Shown here: piece by piece, positions 1 through 8,842 of the stretch
How positions within the stretch are numbered: the stretch's first letter is position 1
Layout: each line of letters begins with the position of its first letter
From: Pseudomonadota bacterium
GTDB taxonomy: Bacteria; Pseudomonadota; Alphaproteobacteria; Rhizobiales; Xanthobacteraceae
Assembly: GCA_023386885.1 (NCBI GenBank)
Contig: JAEWIX010000024.1
Span: 1 to 64,000 of the forward strand
Direction: 5' to 3'
Length of the DNA: 64,000 nucleotides
Notes under the pieces: generated by a model
Told to the model about the DNA's origin: nothing
Database searches by the model: none
Seen by the model: only the letters and a program-made list of their open reading frames with translations
Translations under genes and position numbers: made by a program

Positions 1-78
1 ATCGTGGATCGCGCCCGGCTTTCGTTTCAGCTTCGCCCGAGATAGTCGGCGCGGGCTACGATGCCGCGCCGCTTTTCG

Positions 79-936
79 TCAACCCTGCTTGCCGTAGTCG
101 TAGAACCCCTTGCCGGTCTTGCGGCCGAGGTGGCCGGCAGCGACCATTTCCTTGAGCAGCGGCGCGGGACGGTACTTCGAATCGTTGAAGCCCTCGTAGA
201 ACACCTCCATCACCGACAGCATGGTGTCGAGGCCGATCATGTCGGCCAGCGCCAGCGGTCCGATCGGCTGGTTGCAACCGAGCTTCATGCCGGCGTCGAT
301 GTCCTCGGCGCTGGCGATGCCTTCCTGCAGAGCGAAGATCGCCTCGTTGATCATCGGGCACAGGATGCGGTTGACGGCGAAGCCGGGGCTGTTCTTCGCG
401 GTGATCGCCACCTTGCCGACCCGCTTGGCAAAATCGACGGCTTGGGCGTGGGTATCGTCGGAGGTCTGCAAGCCGCGGATCAGCTCCAGCAGCGCCATCA
501 GCGGCACCGGATTGAAGAAATGCATGCCGATGAAACGGTCGGGACGGTCGGTCGCCGCCGCGAGTTTGGTGATGGAAATCGACGAGGTGTTGGTGGCAAG
601 CAGCGCGCGCGGTTGCAGCGTTGCGCAGAGATCCTTCAGAATCTTGACCTTGAGATCTTCGTTTTCTGTCGCGGCCTCGATCACCAGATCGCAATTCGCG
701 AGCTTCGCCTTGTCGGTGGTGCCGTTGATGCGCTTGAGCGCCGCCGCACGATCGGCTTCGCTCATCTTCTGTTTGTTGACCAGCCGCTCCAGGCTCTTGT
801 CGACGACTGACAGTCCGCGCGCGACCGCCGCGTCGGAAATGTCGGTCATGACGACGCTCAATCCGGCCGCTGCGCAGATTTGCGCGATGCCGTTGCCCAT
901 GGTGCCGGCGCCGATGATGCCAACCGTTTCGATCAT
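79..936 (-). CDS. 3-hydroxybutyryl-CoA dehydrogenase (paralog 1)
   Basis: NAD(P)-dependent 3-hydroxyacyl-CoA dehydrogenase, 285 aa, which oxidises or reduces 3-hydroxybutyryl-CoA in fatty-acid or PHB metabolism in the cytosol. The sequence starts with a Rossmann motif (GIIGAGTMGNG). The NTSSISIT stretch and the HFFNPVP segment carry the serine and catalytic histidine regions of the family, and the C-terminal half keeps the NRILCPMINEA and YGKQG-type ending. I chose the ATG at 936 because the longer frame adds 31 Arg/Pro-rich residues before the Rossmann fold. A second, diverged copy lies at 14089. It is transcribed away from the CMD/HxlR pair. The first 78 bases of the window hold nothing I can call. 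Confidence 0.9.
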   Translation of the reverse strand: MIETVGIIGAGTMGNGIAQICAAAGLSVVMTDISDAAVARGLSVVDKSLERLVNKQKMSEADRAAALKRINGTTDKAKLANCDLVIEAATENEDLKVKILKDLCATLQPRALLATNTSSISITKLAAATDRPDRFIGMHFFNPVPLMALLELIRGLQTSDDTHAQAVDFAKRVGKVAITAKNSPGFAVNRILCPMINEAIFALQEGIASAEDIDAGMKLGCNQPIGPLALADMIGLDTMLSVMEVFYEGFNDSKYRPAPLLKEMVAAGHLGRKTGKGFYDYGKQG

Positions 937-1085
937 TTTCGTCCTCTGCTCCTGTCTGCGCACGCCGGGATCGCGGCGGCGTCCTTGTCCCGATGGCGCT
1001 TGGTTAGCAGAGCGGATCGGTGAGGGCAAAATCCTTGTCCTGGCGCGGACCGCTGCAAATCCTGATCTGCAGAGACTTGACGGGC

Positions 1086-1128
1086 GCTACAGAATAAGTA
1101 GCATAGCGTTCGCTACATTTATTGTAGC
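1086..1128. promoter_or_regulatory. Tandem inverted-repeat operator upstream of the CMD/HxlR genes
   Basis: Two palindromes sit 26 bp apart centre to centre. GCTAC-N7-GTAGC spans 1086-1102 and GCTACA-N5-TGTAGC spans 1112-1128, ending 28 bp before the GTG start of the downstream gene. Known operators of HxlR/DUF24 regulators are TAC/GTA-type palindromes, and an HxlR gene is the second gene of this operon, so I infer autoregulation. The AT-rich segment between and after the sites is the likely promoter. Binding is inferred only. Confidence 0.6.
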
Positions 1129-1156
1129 AATATGCTTCGTTCCATGGAGGTGTCCC

Positions 1157-1741
1157 GTGTCGGTTGCCGCATCCCGCATTTCGCCGCTCGATCCGCCCTA
1201 CGCGCCGGACGTGCAGGCGAGCTTCGATGCGATCATGAAAGGCCGCGAGCCACTGGTGTTGTTCCGGACCATCGCCACCAGCACGCGGGCGTGGACAAAA
1301 TTCCGGGACGGCTCGTTGCTGGGTCGTGGGCCGCTTTCGCTGCGCGATCGCGAGATCGTCATCGACCGCACCACGGCGCGTGCGAACTGCGAGTACGAAT
1401 GGGGTGTCCACGTTGCGATCTACGCATCTCCCGCGGGTCTGACTGATGAGCAGATCGATGCCACGCGCAATGCGCCGTCGTCCGCAGCATGCTGGATCGA
1501 AAAGGAGCGGGCGTTGATCGCAGCGGTCGATGCCCTGCATGACAGAGCCACGCTGGACCAGGTCGAATTCGATCGGCTGCGTCTGCACTATGATGATGCG
1601 CAGATTCTCGAAATCCTGATGCTGTGCGGTTTCTATCGCACGGTCTCGTACGTCGCTAACGCGCTCGACCTGCCGCTAGAGCCGGGTGGTGTCCGCTTTC
1701 CGTCGTCGCCGCGAACCGCCGGGATCGAAAGCCGGCCATGA
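1157..1741 (+). CDS. Carboxymuconolactone decarboxylase family protein
   Basis: A 194-aa member of the CMD/AhpD-like superfamily. The conserved block runs from the SLRDREIVIDRTTA helix to the CEYEWGVHV motif typical of the CMD family, and a C-terminal helix ends in the RTVSYVANALDL segment. It lacks the CxxC of true AhpD, so peroxidase activity is not supported; family members are decarboxylases or of unknown role. The GTG start at 1157 is preceded by GGAGG at 1146-1150. The stop overlaps the next gene by ATGA, so it is coupled to the HxlR regulator, and both lie behind the tandem operator. The substrate cannot be inferred. Confidence 0.8.
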   Translation: MSVAASRISPLDPPYAPDVQASFDAIMKGREPLVLFRTIATSTRAWTKFRDGSLLGRGPLSLRDREIVIDRTTARANCEYEWGVHVAIYASPAGLTDEQIDATRNAPSSAACWIEKERALIAAVDALHDRATLDQVEFDRLRLHYDDAQILEILMLCGFYRTVSYVANALDLPLEPGGVRFPSSPRTAGIESRP

Positions 1742-2109
1742 CACGCAAGGCACGGAGTGTTGCGAAGGGCACGCCGCTTCCCGGCAAGCCGGTGCACGGT
1801 TCGGAGACCGGGCGGCCGATCATGGCCTTGCTCGATCTTGCGTCCCGCCGTGGCCTGCTTCGCATCGTGTGGGAATTGCGTCACGGGGCGCTCAAATTCA
1901 GGCCGTTGCAGCGGGCATGTGGCGATGTCTCGCCGACCCTTCTCAACCAACGCTTGAAGGACCTTCGTGAAGCCCGATTGATCGAACTCACGGACGAGGG
2001 ATATCGCCTGACCGCGCTGGGTCAGGGTCTGCGCCGGGCCTTCGAGCCGGTATCCGTCTGGGCAGAGCAATGGACGCGCGAACTGGCGCTGCGAAGCGGG
2101 CAGCCATAG
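1738..2109 (+). CDS. HxlR-family winged-helix transcriptional regulator
   Basis: A 123-aa regulator with the DUF24/HxlR fold. Residues about 29-100 include the LLRIVWELRHGALKF, SPTLLNQRLKDLREARLI and wing segments of the family. HxlR proteins bind as dimers to palindromes and often respond to electrophiles or aldehydes through an N-terminal cysteine. Here the only cysteine visible is within the RACGDVS segment of the recognition region, not at the usual N-terminal site, so the signal is unclear. It overlaps the CMD gene by 4 bp and probably represses the operon through the palindromes at 1086-1128. It is convergent with the HNH gene, with a 3-bp gap. Confidence 0.8.
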   Translation: MTRKARSVAKGTPLPGKPVHGSETGRPIMALLDLASRRGLLRIVWELRHGALKFRPLQRACGDVSPTLLNQRLKDLREARLIELTDEGYRLTALGQGLRRAFEPVSVWAEQWTRELALRSGQP

Positions 2110-2112
2110 CGG

Positions 2113-2670
2113 TTACGGATCGAGTTCGGTGTCCCAATATAGATAGTCGAGCCAGCTCTCGTGCAGGTAGTTCGGCGGAAACAGGCGGCCGTTGCGATGA
2201 AGCTGATGCACGGTCGGCGCGAACGGCGTCTGCCGGGGATACATGTTGGCCTGCGCGGTGGTGAGGTTGCCCTTGCGAAGATTGCACGGCGAGCAGGCGG
2301 CGACGACATTCTCCCACGTCGTTTGGCCGCCCTTCGAGCGCGGAACGATGTGATCAAAGGTCAGGTCCTCATGCGAGGCGCAGTACTGGCAACTGAACCT
2401 GTCGCGCAGGAAGACATTGAAACGGGTGAAAGCGGGATGCGTGGTCGGCTTGACGAACGACTTCAGCGAGACCACGCTCGGCAGTTGCATCTCGAAAGAG
2501 GGGCTGTGCACCGCGTGGTCGTAGTGCTCGACGATGTTGACGCGGTCCAGGAACACCGCCTTGATCGCATCCTGCCACGACCACAGCGAGAGAGGGTAGT
2601 AACTCAGTGGCCGGAAGTCCGCGTTGAGGACCAGGACCGGCCAACCGCCTTGTGAGACATGTGCGTTCAA
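2113..2670 (-). CDS. HNH endonuclease
   Basis: A 185-aa HNH nuclease. The DHIVPRSKGG motif and the following NVVAAC segment give the H-N-H core, flanked by two CxxC pairs (CQYC and CSPC) that should bind a structural zinc. The N-terminal part (VLNADFRPLSYYPLS) is typical of a widespread bacterial HNH family, with no restriction or phage genes attached. Its biological target is not established. It stands alone; 109 bp separate it from the flavoprotein gene behind it, with no clear terminator. Confidence 0.85.
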   Translation of the reverse strand: MNAHVSQGGWPVLVLNADFRPLSYYPLSLWSWQDAIKAVFLDRVNIVEHYDHAVHSPSFEMQLPSVVSLKSFVKPTTHPAFTRFNVFLRDRFSCQYCASHEDLTFDHIVPRSKGGQTTWENVVAACSPCNLRKGNLTTAQANMYPRQTPFAPTVHQLHRNGRLFPPNYLHESWLDYLYWDTELDP

Positions 2671-2779
2671 CTAACGCTCCCGGCCTCCATTATGGCTGCG
2701 AAGCAGCTTGAAACTGAATACTACAGGCACCGTGACGGCATTGTGAAGGGCTTTGGCGGCTTATCCGCCGCTCGTGTCG

Positions 2780-4549
2780 CTATTGCTGCCGCGGCAGCAG
2801 GCCGGTCTCATAGGCCTTGATCTGCAATGCCAGGTACTTCGAGTTGATGCGGCATTGCGCCAGGCTTCCGGCAATGAACCAGAGGCCGGGTTGCGGCGTG
2901 CGGACGTACATGTTGCGTAATTCCTGGCCGTCGCCGAAGCCCCAGATCGGCCCGACGTGGGTGGCTGTCGCCTCGCCGAACAGCTTACGCACCAGATGTT
3001 CCTGCCCCTTGTAGCCGGTCGCCAACACGATCAGGTCGGCGGGCAAGGTCCTGCCGTCGTGCAGCAGTGCGCCATCCGCTACGAAAGCGTCGATATCGGT
3101 ATACTGAACGAGGCCGACCTCGCCCGCCGCAACCAGATCGGAACAGCCGACGTTGAAGTAATAGCCGCCGCCACGCGTGAGATACTTGAACTGCCAGCCG
3201 GTGCCGTCCTCGCCAAAATCGTATTTGAAGCCGACCCGCGCCAGCCCTGCCAGCAGATCGCCGTCGAGTTCCTTCGACTTCGCGGTCATGAGCTGGTGGC
3301 TCTTGCGCGCCAGCGCGAGCGGCGTCGCGGTGGTGATCAGGTCGCAGTCTTCCAGCGGCGGGCCTTCGTCGTAGAGCGCATAGGCGAGTTGCGCGCTGGG
3401 TTCGACATTGGTGATCAGCGTCGGGCTGCGTTGCACCAGCGTGACATAGACGCCGCTGGCGTGGAGATCCTGCGCGATGTCGTGGCCGCTATTGCCGGTG
3501 CCGATCACCAGCGCGCGGCGGCCGCGCCACGCTTCGCCATCGGTGTATTGGCTCGAATGCAGCACGGTGCCGGCGAAGTCCGGCAAGGTCGGAATTTCGG
3601 GACGATTGGGAATGCCGCTGACGCCGGTGGCCATGACGATGTGACGCGGATGCATGATGCGCGTGGTGCCGTCAGTTCGGCGTAGCGTCACGGTCCAGCG
3701 ACCGCTGGTCTCGTCATAGCTGCCGCCCTCGAATTCGGTGCCGGTCCAGAAATTGAGTTCGAGGCTCTCGACATAGGATTCGAACCAGTTGGCGAGCTTG
3801 TCCTTCGGAATGTAGGTCGGCCAGTTCTTTGGAAACGGCATGTAGGGCAGGTGATTGACATGCACCTGGTTGTGCAGCGTCAGCGCGTGATAGCGTTTGC
3901 GCCAGTTGTCGCCGATGCGCGCTTCGCGATCGACGATCAGCGTATCGATCTGAAGATGAGCGAGGCGTGCCGCGATGGCGAGCCCGGCCTGACCGCCGCC
4001 GATCACCAGCACGTCGGGATCGCGGTCCTGATAGGCGAGCGCGGCGCGGCGTTTGTCGAGCCAGTTCGGCCCGTGGAAATTGCGCGCCGTGGCGGTGCCG
4101 GTGGAGAGCGCACGGCCGTCGCGCTCCTCGTGACCTTTAAGTTCGTCGAGCGCGGTGAGCAGCGTCCAGGCCTTCAGCGCGTTGTTGTCTTCATGATCGG
4201 GGATCAGGCGCAGCACGCCGCTGCCGCGACCCTCGGCAGTTTCAAATTCGAAGATCGCCTCAAGGCATTGTGTGCCGGCGCGCATCACGCTGCGCGGCGC
4301 GGTGCGTCCCGAAGCAAGGCGGAAGTCGCGCGGCGCATGGCGTGACCCGAGCGTCGCAAGTGCGGCGAGAATGGCGTCGCGGCCATTGACGGTAGTGAAG
4401 GTCCAGCTCAGTGCCAGCACATCGCGCCAATAACTCTCGGCATGGAACAGCTTGGCGAGTTCGTTGCCGTTCGCATTCGACAGAGCGCTCTCGAACCGGT
4501 CGAGCCAGTCTTCAACCAGCGCGGCAGCGGGTCTTGTTTTGTCCAGCAT
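2780..4549 (-). CDS. FAD-dependent monooxygenase with N-terminal SnoaL/NTF2-like region
   Basis: A 589-aa flavin-containing monooxygenase of the class B type. Residues 1 to about 140 resemble an NTF2/SnoaL fold. An FAD-binding GGGQAG motif follows at about 184-189, and a second Rossmann motif (IGTGNSGHD) for NAD(P)H lies near the middle. The C-terminal end contains the VLATGYKGQ segment that closes the FAD domain in this family. Likely substrates are soft nucleophiles or ketones; none can be named. The ATG at 4549 was chosen because the upstream 115 residues of the open frame are Arg/Ser-rich and overlap the divergent gene. AGGAG lies about 12 bp upstream. It shares a 162-bp divergent promoter region with the next gene. 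Confidence 0.85.
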   Translation of the reverse strand: MLDKTRPAAALVEDWLDRFESALSNANGNELAKLFHAESYWRDVLALSWTFTTVNGRDAILAALATLGSRHAPRDFRLASGRTAPRSVMRAGTQCLEAIFEFETAEGRGSGVLRLIPDHEDNNALKAWTLLTALDELKGHEERDGRALSTGTATARNFHGPNWLDKRRAALAYQDRDPDVLVIGGGQAGLAIAARLAHLQIDTLIVDREARIGDNWRKRYHALTLHNQVHVNHLPYMPFPKNWPTYIPKDKLANWFESYVESLELNFWTGTEFEGGSYDETSGRWTVTLRRTDGTTRIMHPRHIVMATGVSGIPNRPEIPTLPDFAGTVLHSSQYTDGEAWRGRRALVIGTGNSGHDIAQDLHASGVYVTLVQRSPTLITNVEPSAQLAYALYDEGPPLEDCDLITTATPLALARKSHQLMTAKSKELDGDLLAGLARVGFKYDFGEDGTGWQFKYLTRGGGYYFNVGCSDLVAAGEVGLVQYTDIDAFVADGALLHDGRTLPADLIVLATGYKGQEHLVRKLFGEATATHVGPIWGFGDGQELRNMYVRTPQPGLWFIAGSLAQCRINSKYLALQIKAYETGLLPRQQ

Positions 4550-4711
4550 GGCGGCGTCTCGCTCCTGTCCGTCTTGTCGCGGGTTCGGTGCAGCATAATC
4601 TATACGGTTTGTCCTGACCGAGAAGGGGGCGGGATGCATGACCCGTGATTGAAGCGATAGCCAGCGGGCGCGGGTTCCCGTAGACTTGCCGATGCTGAGG
4701 GGGCTGGATCG

Positions 4712-5953
4712 ATGTCGCGACCGGGTTCGACGCCTGAGATCGACATTGTCGGTGCGGGCGTTGCCGGCAGCGCGATGGCGATCGTTCTCGCCCGCGTCGG
4801 CCGCGAGGTCGTGTTGCTGGAGAAGTCGCGGGCGCATGTCGATCGCGTTCGCGGCGAGTTCATTGTCCCGTGGGGTGTCGCCGAAGCGCGGCAACTCGGG
4901 CTACTCGATCTGCTGGAACGCGCCGGCGGCAACTACACGGTGAAGTCCGTCCCCTACGGAGAAGGGACCAGTCCGGAGCAGGCGCGCGCGGCCACGCTGG
5001 CGATGGACAGGATCGTGCCCGATGTTCGCGGCGCGCTGAATCTCGGTCATCCCCGGCTCTGCGATACGCTCAATGCGGTGGCTGTCAAAGCGGGTGTCAC
5101 GCTGTTGCGCGGGATCGAGCGGCTGCAAGTGACGCCGGGACATCCGCCGCAAATCGCGTTCGAACGCGATGGCGAGTCTGAAATCCTGACGCCGAAATTG
5201 ATCGTCGGGGCCGATGGCCGCAATTCGGCGGTCGCGCGCCAGGCCGGGTTCGAGCGATTGTCGGATCCCGTGCATCACTTCTTTACCGGGCTTCTAGTCG
5301 AGGGAGCCGATGCATGGCCCAGCGACGAGCAATCGATGGGCGTCGACGGCGACATCGGATTTTACGTGCTGCCCCAGGGTCAAGGGCGGATACGGCTCTA
5401 TGCCGCCCATAGTATGGAGCAACGCCAACGTTTCGCGGGCGAGGGCGCGGTCGAGCGGTTTCTGGCGGCGTTCGATTGTCCGTCGCTGCCGCAAGGCAAG
5501 CACCTCGCGGCGGCGCGGCCCGCCGGTCCGTGTCAGGGCTATCCCAATAATGAGGTGTGGATCGATGTACCTGTAGCGCCCGGCGTCGTTCTGATCGGCG
5601 ATGCGGCCGGGCACAGCGACCCCGCGGGAGGGCAGGGCATCAGCATCGCGTTCCGGGACGTGCGGCTGGTCGCGGCGGCGCTGGCAACGGACGCGGCATG
5701 GACGCCGGATGCGTTCGCGGACTATGTCGCCGAACGGCGCGAATTGATGCGCAGGCTTCGTTTCAGCACCCGGTTGCTCGCGGTCTTTCGGATGGAGTTC
5801 ACCGACGAGGCGCGGCAGCGGCGGGCGCGTGTTCGGGCGCGCGTGGCGGCGGCGCCTGAACTTGGGTTTCCGTTCGCAGCTTTTCAGAAGGGGCCGTTCG
5901 CGGTGCCGGCTGAGGCTTTTGCACAATCGACGTGGGACCGCATCTTGAACTGA
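4712..5953 (+). CDS. FAD-dependent monooxygenase, PHBH/UbiH type
   Basis: A 413-aa class A flavoprotein monooxygenase or dehydrogenase. The ADP-binding motif GAGVAGSAMA lies at the N-terminus, the ADGRN segment in the middle, and the GDAAGHSDPAGGQG motif that contacts the FAD ribityl chain around residue 295. These define the p-hydroxybenzoate hydroxylase-like family, and the substrate is unknown. The ATG at 4712 has a purine-rich GAGGGGGC about 8 bp upstream. It is divergent from the class B monooxygenase and convergent with DUF2855 across 16 bp. Confidence 0.8.
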   Translation: MSRPGSTPEIDIVGAGVAGSAMAIVLARVGREVVLLEKSRAHVDRVRGEFIVPWGVAEARQLGLLDLLERAGGNYTVKSVPYGEGTSPEQARAATLAMDRIVPDVRGALNLGHPRLCDTLNAVAVKAGVTLLRGIERLQVTPGHPPQIAFERDGESEILTPKLIVGADGRNSAVARQAGFERLSDPVHHFFTGLLVEGADAWPSDEQSMGVDGDIGFYVLPQGQGRIRLYAAHSMEQRQRFAGEGAVERFLAAFDCPSLPQGKHLAAARPAGPCQGYPNNEVWIDVPVAPGVVLIGDAAGHSDPAGGQGISIAFRDVRLVAAALATDAAWTPDAFADYVAERRELMRRLRFSTRLLAVFRMEFTDEARQRRARVRARVAAAPELGFPFAAFQKGPFAVPAEAFAQSTWDRILN

Positions 5954-5969
5954 TGGTCCGGAGCGACGC

Positions 5970-7061
5970 TCATTCCGACAGCGACAGCATGTGCGCCTGA
6001 TCCGGCTTCACGCGGCCGTTCAGAGTGTCGAGATAGATCTGCTGAACGGCGGCCTCGCCACGGCCGTCGGTGATGCTGATCCAGCGATCCAGCATCGGCA
6101 CGAAACTCGCCCATGCCACGCCGAAGCGGGTGTCGATGCCGCCGGGTCCCCACTCCTTGGCGCGCTTGCGAATTTGATCGGGCGCGAAGAACCATGTCGG
6201 CTTGGCGCCGGGCAGGGTCGCGCTGTCGTCGCTTGCGTCCTGATGCGTCAGCCCGACGCGGCCGCTATAGACCAGTTTGTCACTGAGATGCCGATGCAGT
6301 TGCGTGCGAAGCGCGCCGTTGCCGGCCATGTCGACATAGGCGGCGGGATGGTCGGTGGCGAGCGACGAGACATCGTCATAAGTCACCACGTCGTCATAGC
6401 AGCCGAGCGAGCTCACGTAATCCGCATTGCCGCGCGAGGTGAGGCCGATGACGCGGATCGGTTTGCGTTGCGTGTGCAGCAGGTGCGCGAGGCCGAACGC
6501 GGTCTTGCTGGATGCGCTCGACAGCATCACGCTGCGCGCGCCGAAGAAGGCGTTCTCCGCGAGAAAATCATCGACGAGAAACGACAGCATGAACAGCGGC
6601 CGCAGCAGCGCCTGATAATCGCCGGCGCGTCCCGCGAACGCCGCATCGCCGCTGACGCGCGTGTAGGCGTTGTAGACCGGTGCGACATCCTGGCGATGCG
6701 CAGCGCCATCGCGCAGTCCGCGCTTGTTGACGTCGGCGGCTTCGATGATGAGATGCGTGGCCATCGGGAAATAACCGAACAGCCGCTCGCCTTCCGGAAT
6801 GTCGGGATGGCGCGAGGCGATCACGTCGCCGAATCCCCACACCGGAATGTTGCCGAAGCCGTTCGGCGCGGGAAACAGACTCCAGTATTTGAGCTGATCG
6901 CCCAGCATCGCGTAAGTGATGTTGTTGGCTGTGAAGGCGAAGCGATCGACTTTCACCAGCAGGCCATCGGTGGGCAGATTGTTGGCGTCGGGCAGTATGA
7001 CGTCGATGAAGCGACTCTGCTGGAGATCGTTGCAGGCGACGATGAACTGTTGCGATGTCAC
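5970..7061 (-). CDS. DUF2855 family protein (MDR-like)
   Basis: A 363-aa DUF2855 protein. The family resembles medium-chain dehydrogenase/reductases but has no assigned reaction. Visible support includes the N-terminal VDRFAFTANNITYA segment, the WGFGDVIAS block, and a nucleotide-binding-like stretch (ARSVMLSSASSKTAFGLA) in the middle. Its start overlaps the stop of the upstream AlkA-type glycosylase by 4 bp, so the two genes are co-transcribed and coupled. Function remains unknown; a quinone- or enoyl-reductase-like activity would be inference only. Confidence 0.8.
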   Translation of the reverse strand: MTSQQFIVACNDLQQSRFIDVILPDANNLPTDGLLVKVDRFAFTANNITYAMLGDQLKYWSLFPAPNGFGNIPVWGFGDVIASRHPDIPEGERLFGYFPMATHLIIEAADVNKRGLRDGAAHRQDVAPVYNAYTRVSGDAAFAGRAGDYQALLRPLFMLSFLVDDFLAENAFFGARSVMLSSASSKTAFGLAHLLHTQRKPIRVIGLTSRGNADYVSSLGCYDDVVTYDDVSSLATDHPAAYVDMAGNGALRTQLHRHLSDKLVYSGRVGLTHQDASDDSATLPGAKPTWFFAPDQIRKRAKEWGPGGIDTRFGVAWASFVPMLDRWISITDGRGEAAVQQIYLDTLNGRVKPDQAHMLSLSE

Positions 7062-7843
7062 GGCGTAGCTTTCGGTGGTTTGCGGGCGCGCGATGTTTTG
7101 GCTGCCGGCATTTTTGCCTTCATCGATGTCGGTTTTGCGACACGCGCTTTGTTTGAAACGGCGTTTGGAACAGGCGGCTTCGCCGCATCGTTTTTCGATC
7201 CGGCGATGACGCCTTCACGCTTTTTCATCACCTTGTAGTAGGCCCACCACAGATGCGCCGCCGCGCCGCGCACTGGCCGCCACGGTTCGGCCAACGGCGC
7301 CATTTGCTTGACCGTCGGTCGCGCCTGTAACCCGAGCCCGACCTTAATGGCTTCCTGCACCGCGAGGTCGCCGGCCGGCCACGCATCGCCATGGCCGAGG
7401 CAGAACAGCAGATAGACGTCGGCCGTCCACGGGCCGATGCCGTGCAGCGCGGTGAGCGTGTTGTGCGCGGCGTCGGCGTCTTCCTCGGCCAGCACGTCGA
7501 GGTTGAGGCGTTCGCTGGCAAGTTCGCCGGCGACGGCCTTCAGCGTCTTGATCTTCGCCGCCGAGAGCCCGAGCCGGCCGAGCCGGTCGGCTCTAGCCTT
7601 GCGGATGGCGTCGTGATGGAACGGATCGTAGGCCTTAGTGACGCGGCCCCAGATCGCGGCGGCGCTGGCGGTCGAGAGTTGCTGGCCGCAGACGATGGCC
7701 GCGAGGCCGGTGAAACCCGGCTCGCGCCGCCGCAGCGCCGGCATCCCGGTCTGTTCGAGGATCGGCGCAAGGCGCGGGTCGAGCTTGACCAGCAGCGCCA
7801 TCGCCTCTTCGAGATCGTCCTGGGAGTTGAGGTGAATGGTCAT
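7058..7843 (-). CDS. DNA-3-methyladenine glycosylase II family protein (AlkA-like)
   Basis: A 261-aa HhH-GPD glycosylase that removes alkylated bases from DNA. The helix-hairpin-helix is seen in LTALHGIGPWTADVYL, followed by the Asp-bearing segment of the GPD motif (GDLAVQEAI). It lacks the N-terminal TATA-like domain of E. coli AlkA, so it is the short form. From about residue 215 it carries a Lys/Ala/Pro-rich tail that looks disordered and basic and may add DNA contacts. It is first in a two-gene unit with DUF2855 and divergent from gluQRS (37-bp gap). Confidence 0.85.
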   Translation of the reverse strand: MTIHLNSQDDLEEAMALLVKLDPRLAPILEQTGMPALRRREPGFTGLAAIVCGQQLSTASAAAIWGRVTKAYDPFHHDAIRKARADRLGRLGLSAAKIKTLKAVAGELASERLNLDVLAEEDADAAHNTLTALHGIGPWTADVYLLFCLGHGDAWPAGDLAVQEAIKVGLGLQARPTVKQMAPLAEPWRPVRGAAAHLWWAYYKVMKKREGVIAGSKNDAAKPPVPNAVSNKARVAKPTSMKAKMPAAKTSRARKPPKATP

Positions 7844-7880
7844 GGCAGCCTAAAACGACCACGTCCTACGGAAGAGTTCA

Positions 7881-8753
7881 ATGCCGCCACCCGTTTTCCG
7901 TTTCGCGCCGAGTCCGAACGGCTACCTGCATCTCGGCCACGCCTATTCGGCGCTGCTCAATGCCGATCTGGCGCGGCAGGCCGAGGGCCGGTTGCTGTTG
8001 CGGATCGAGGACATCGACGCCACGCGCTGCCGGCCGGAGTTCGAGGCGGCGATCTACGAAGACTTGGCGTGGCTCGGTATGGGGTGGGAGACGCCGGTGC
8101 GGCGGCAGTCGGAGCACTTTGCCTCCTATCGCGCGGCGCTGGACCGTCTTGCCGCGAAAGGGTTGATCTATCCGAGCTTCGAGAGCCGCGCCGAAATCGC
8201 CCGCATGGTGGCGGAACGTGACGCGCATACGTTGTGGCCGCGCGATCCAGATTGCGCGCCGCATTATCCCGGCACGGCGAAGCAACTCTCGGCACGCCAG
8301 CGCGAAGCGCTGATGGCGTCCGGCGCGCCCTATGCGCTGCGGCTCGATATGGCGAAAGCGCTGGCAATTGCCGGCGATTTCGACTGGACGGAGCACGGCG
8401 AGGGGCCCGGTGGCGAAACCGGCCTTGTGGCAGCGCGGCCCGAGGCGTGGGGCGATGTCATCCTCGCGCGCAAGGATACGCCGGCGAGCTATCACCTCGC
8501 GGTGGTTCTGGACGATGCGTTGCAGGGGGTGACGGATGTGGTGCGAGGACAGGACCTGTTCTGGGCCACCGGTGTCCATCGCTTGTTGCAGCGGCTACTC
8601 AGTTTGCCTGAGCCGCGCTACCGCCACCACGCTCTCGTGCGGGATGCCACCGGCGCAAAATTGTCCAAGTCGACCCAAGCGACCGGTTTGCGGGAACTGC
8701 ACGCCGAGGGCGTCTCGCCGGGCGAGGTGCGGCGGCGTATCGGTCTCGGGTGA
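7881..8753 (+). CDS. gluQ: Glutamyl-Q tRNA(Asp) synthetase
   Basis: A 290-aa GluRS paralog without an anticodon-binding domain. It glutamylates queuosine at position 34 of tRNA-Asp. The HIGH-type motif reads HLGH at residues 17-20 after RFAPSPNG, and the KMSKS-type motif reads KLSKS near residue 258. The length matches GluQRS (about 290-300 aa) rather than full GluRS (about 470 aa). The start at 7881 follows a GGAAGAG sequence. It lies alone, 89 bp before the histidine kinase. Confidence 0.92.
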   Translation: MPPPVFRFAPSPNGYLHLGHAYSALLNADLARQAEGRLLLRIEDIDATRCRPEFEAAIYEDLAWLGMGWETPVRRQSEHFASYRAALDRLAAKGLIYPSFESRAEIARMVAERDAHTLWPRDPDCAPHYPGTAKQLSARQREALMASGAPYALRLDMAKALAIAGDFDWTEHGEGPGGETGLVAARPEAWGDVILARKDTPASYHLAVVLDDALQGVTDVVRGQDLFWATGVHRLLQRLLSLPEPRYRHHALVRDATGAKLSKSTQATGLRELHAEGVSPGEVRRRIGLG

Positions 8754-8842
8754 CGGCTGCAAGCGGGCCGGTTGAAAAAGCCTCTCTCGTGCTCGTACGG
8801 GCCTGTCTCGCCATGCTATGAAGTCTCCAGTTGGGGGACATC

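Noticed and set aside
5991..7238. Long 415-aa open frame on the plus strand opposite DUF2855 and the AlkA-type gene
   Set aside because: It is His/Arg-rich with no family motifs, and the minus-strand proteins there are clear.
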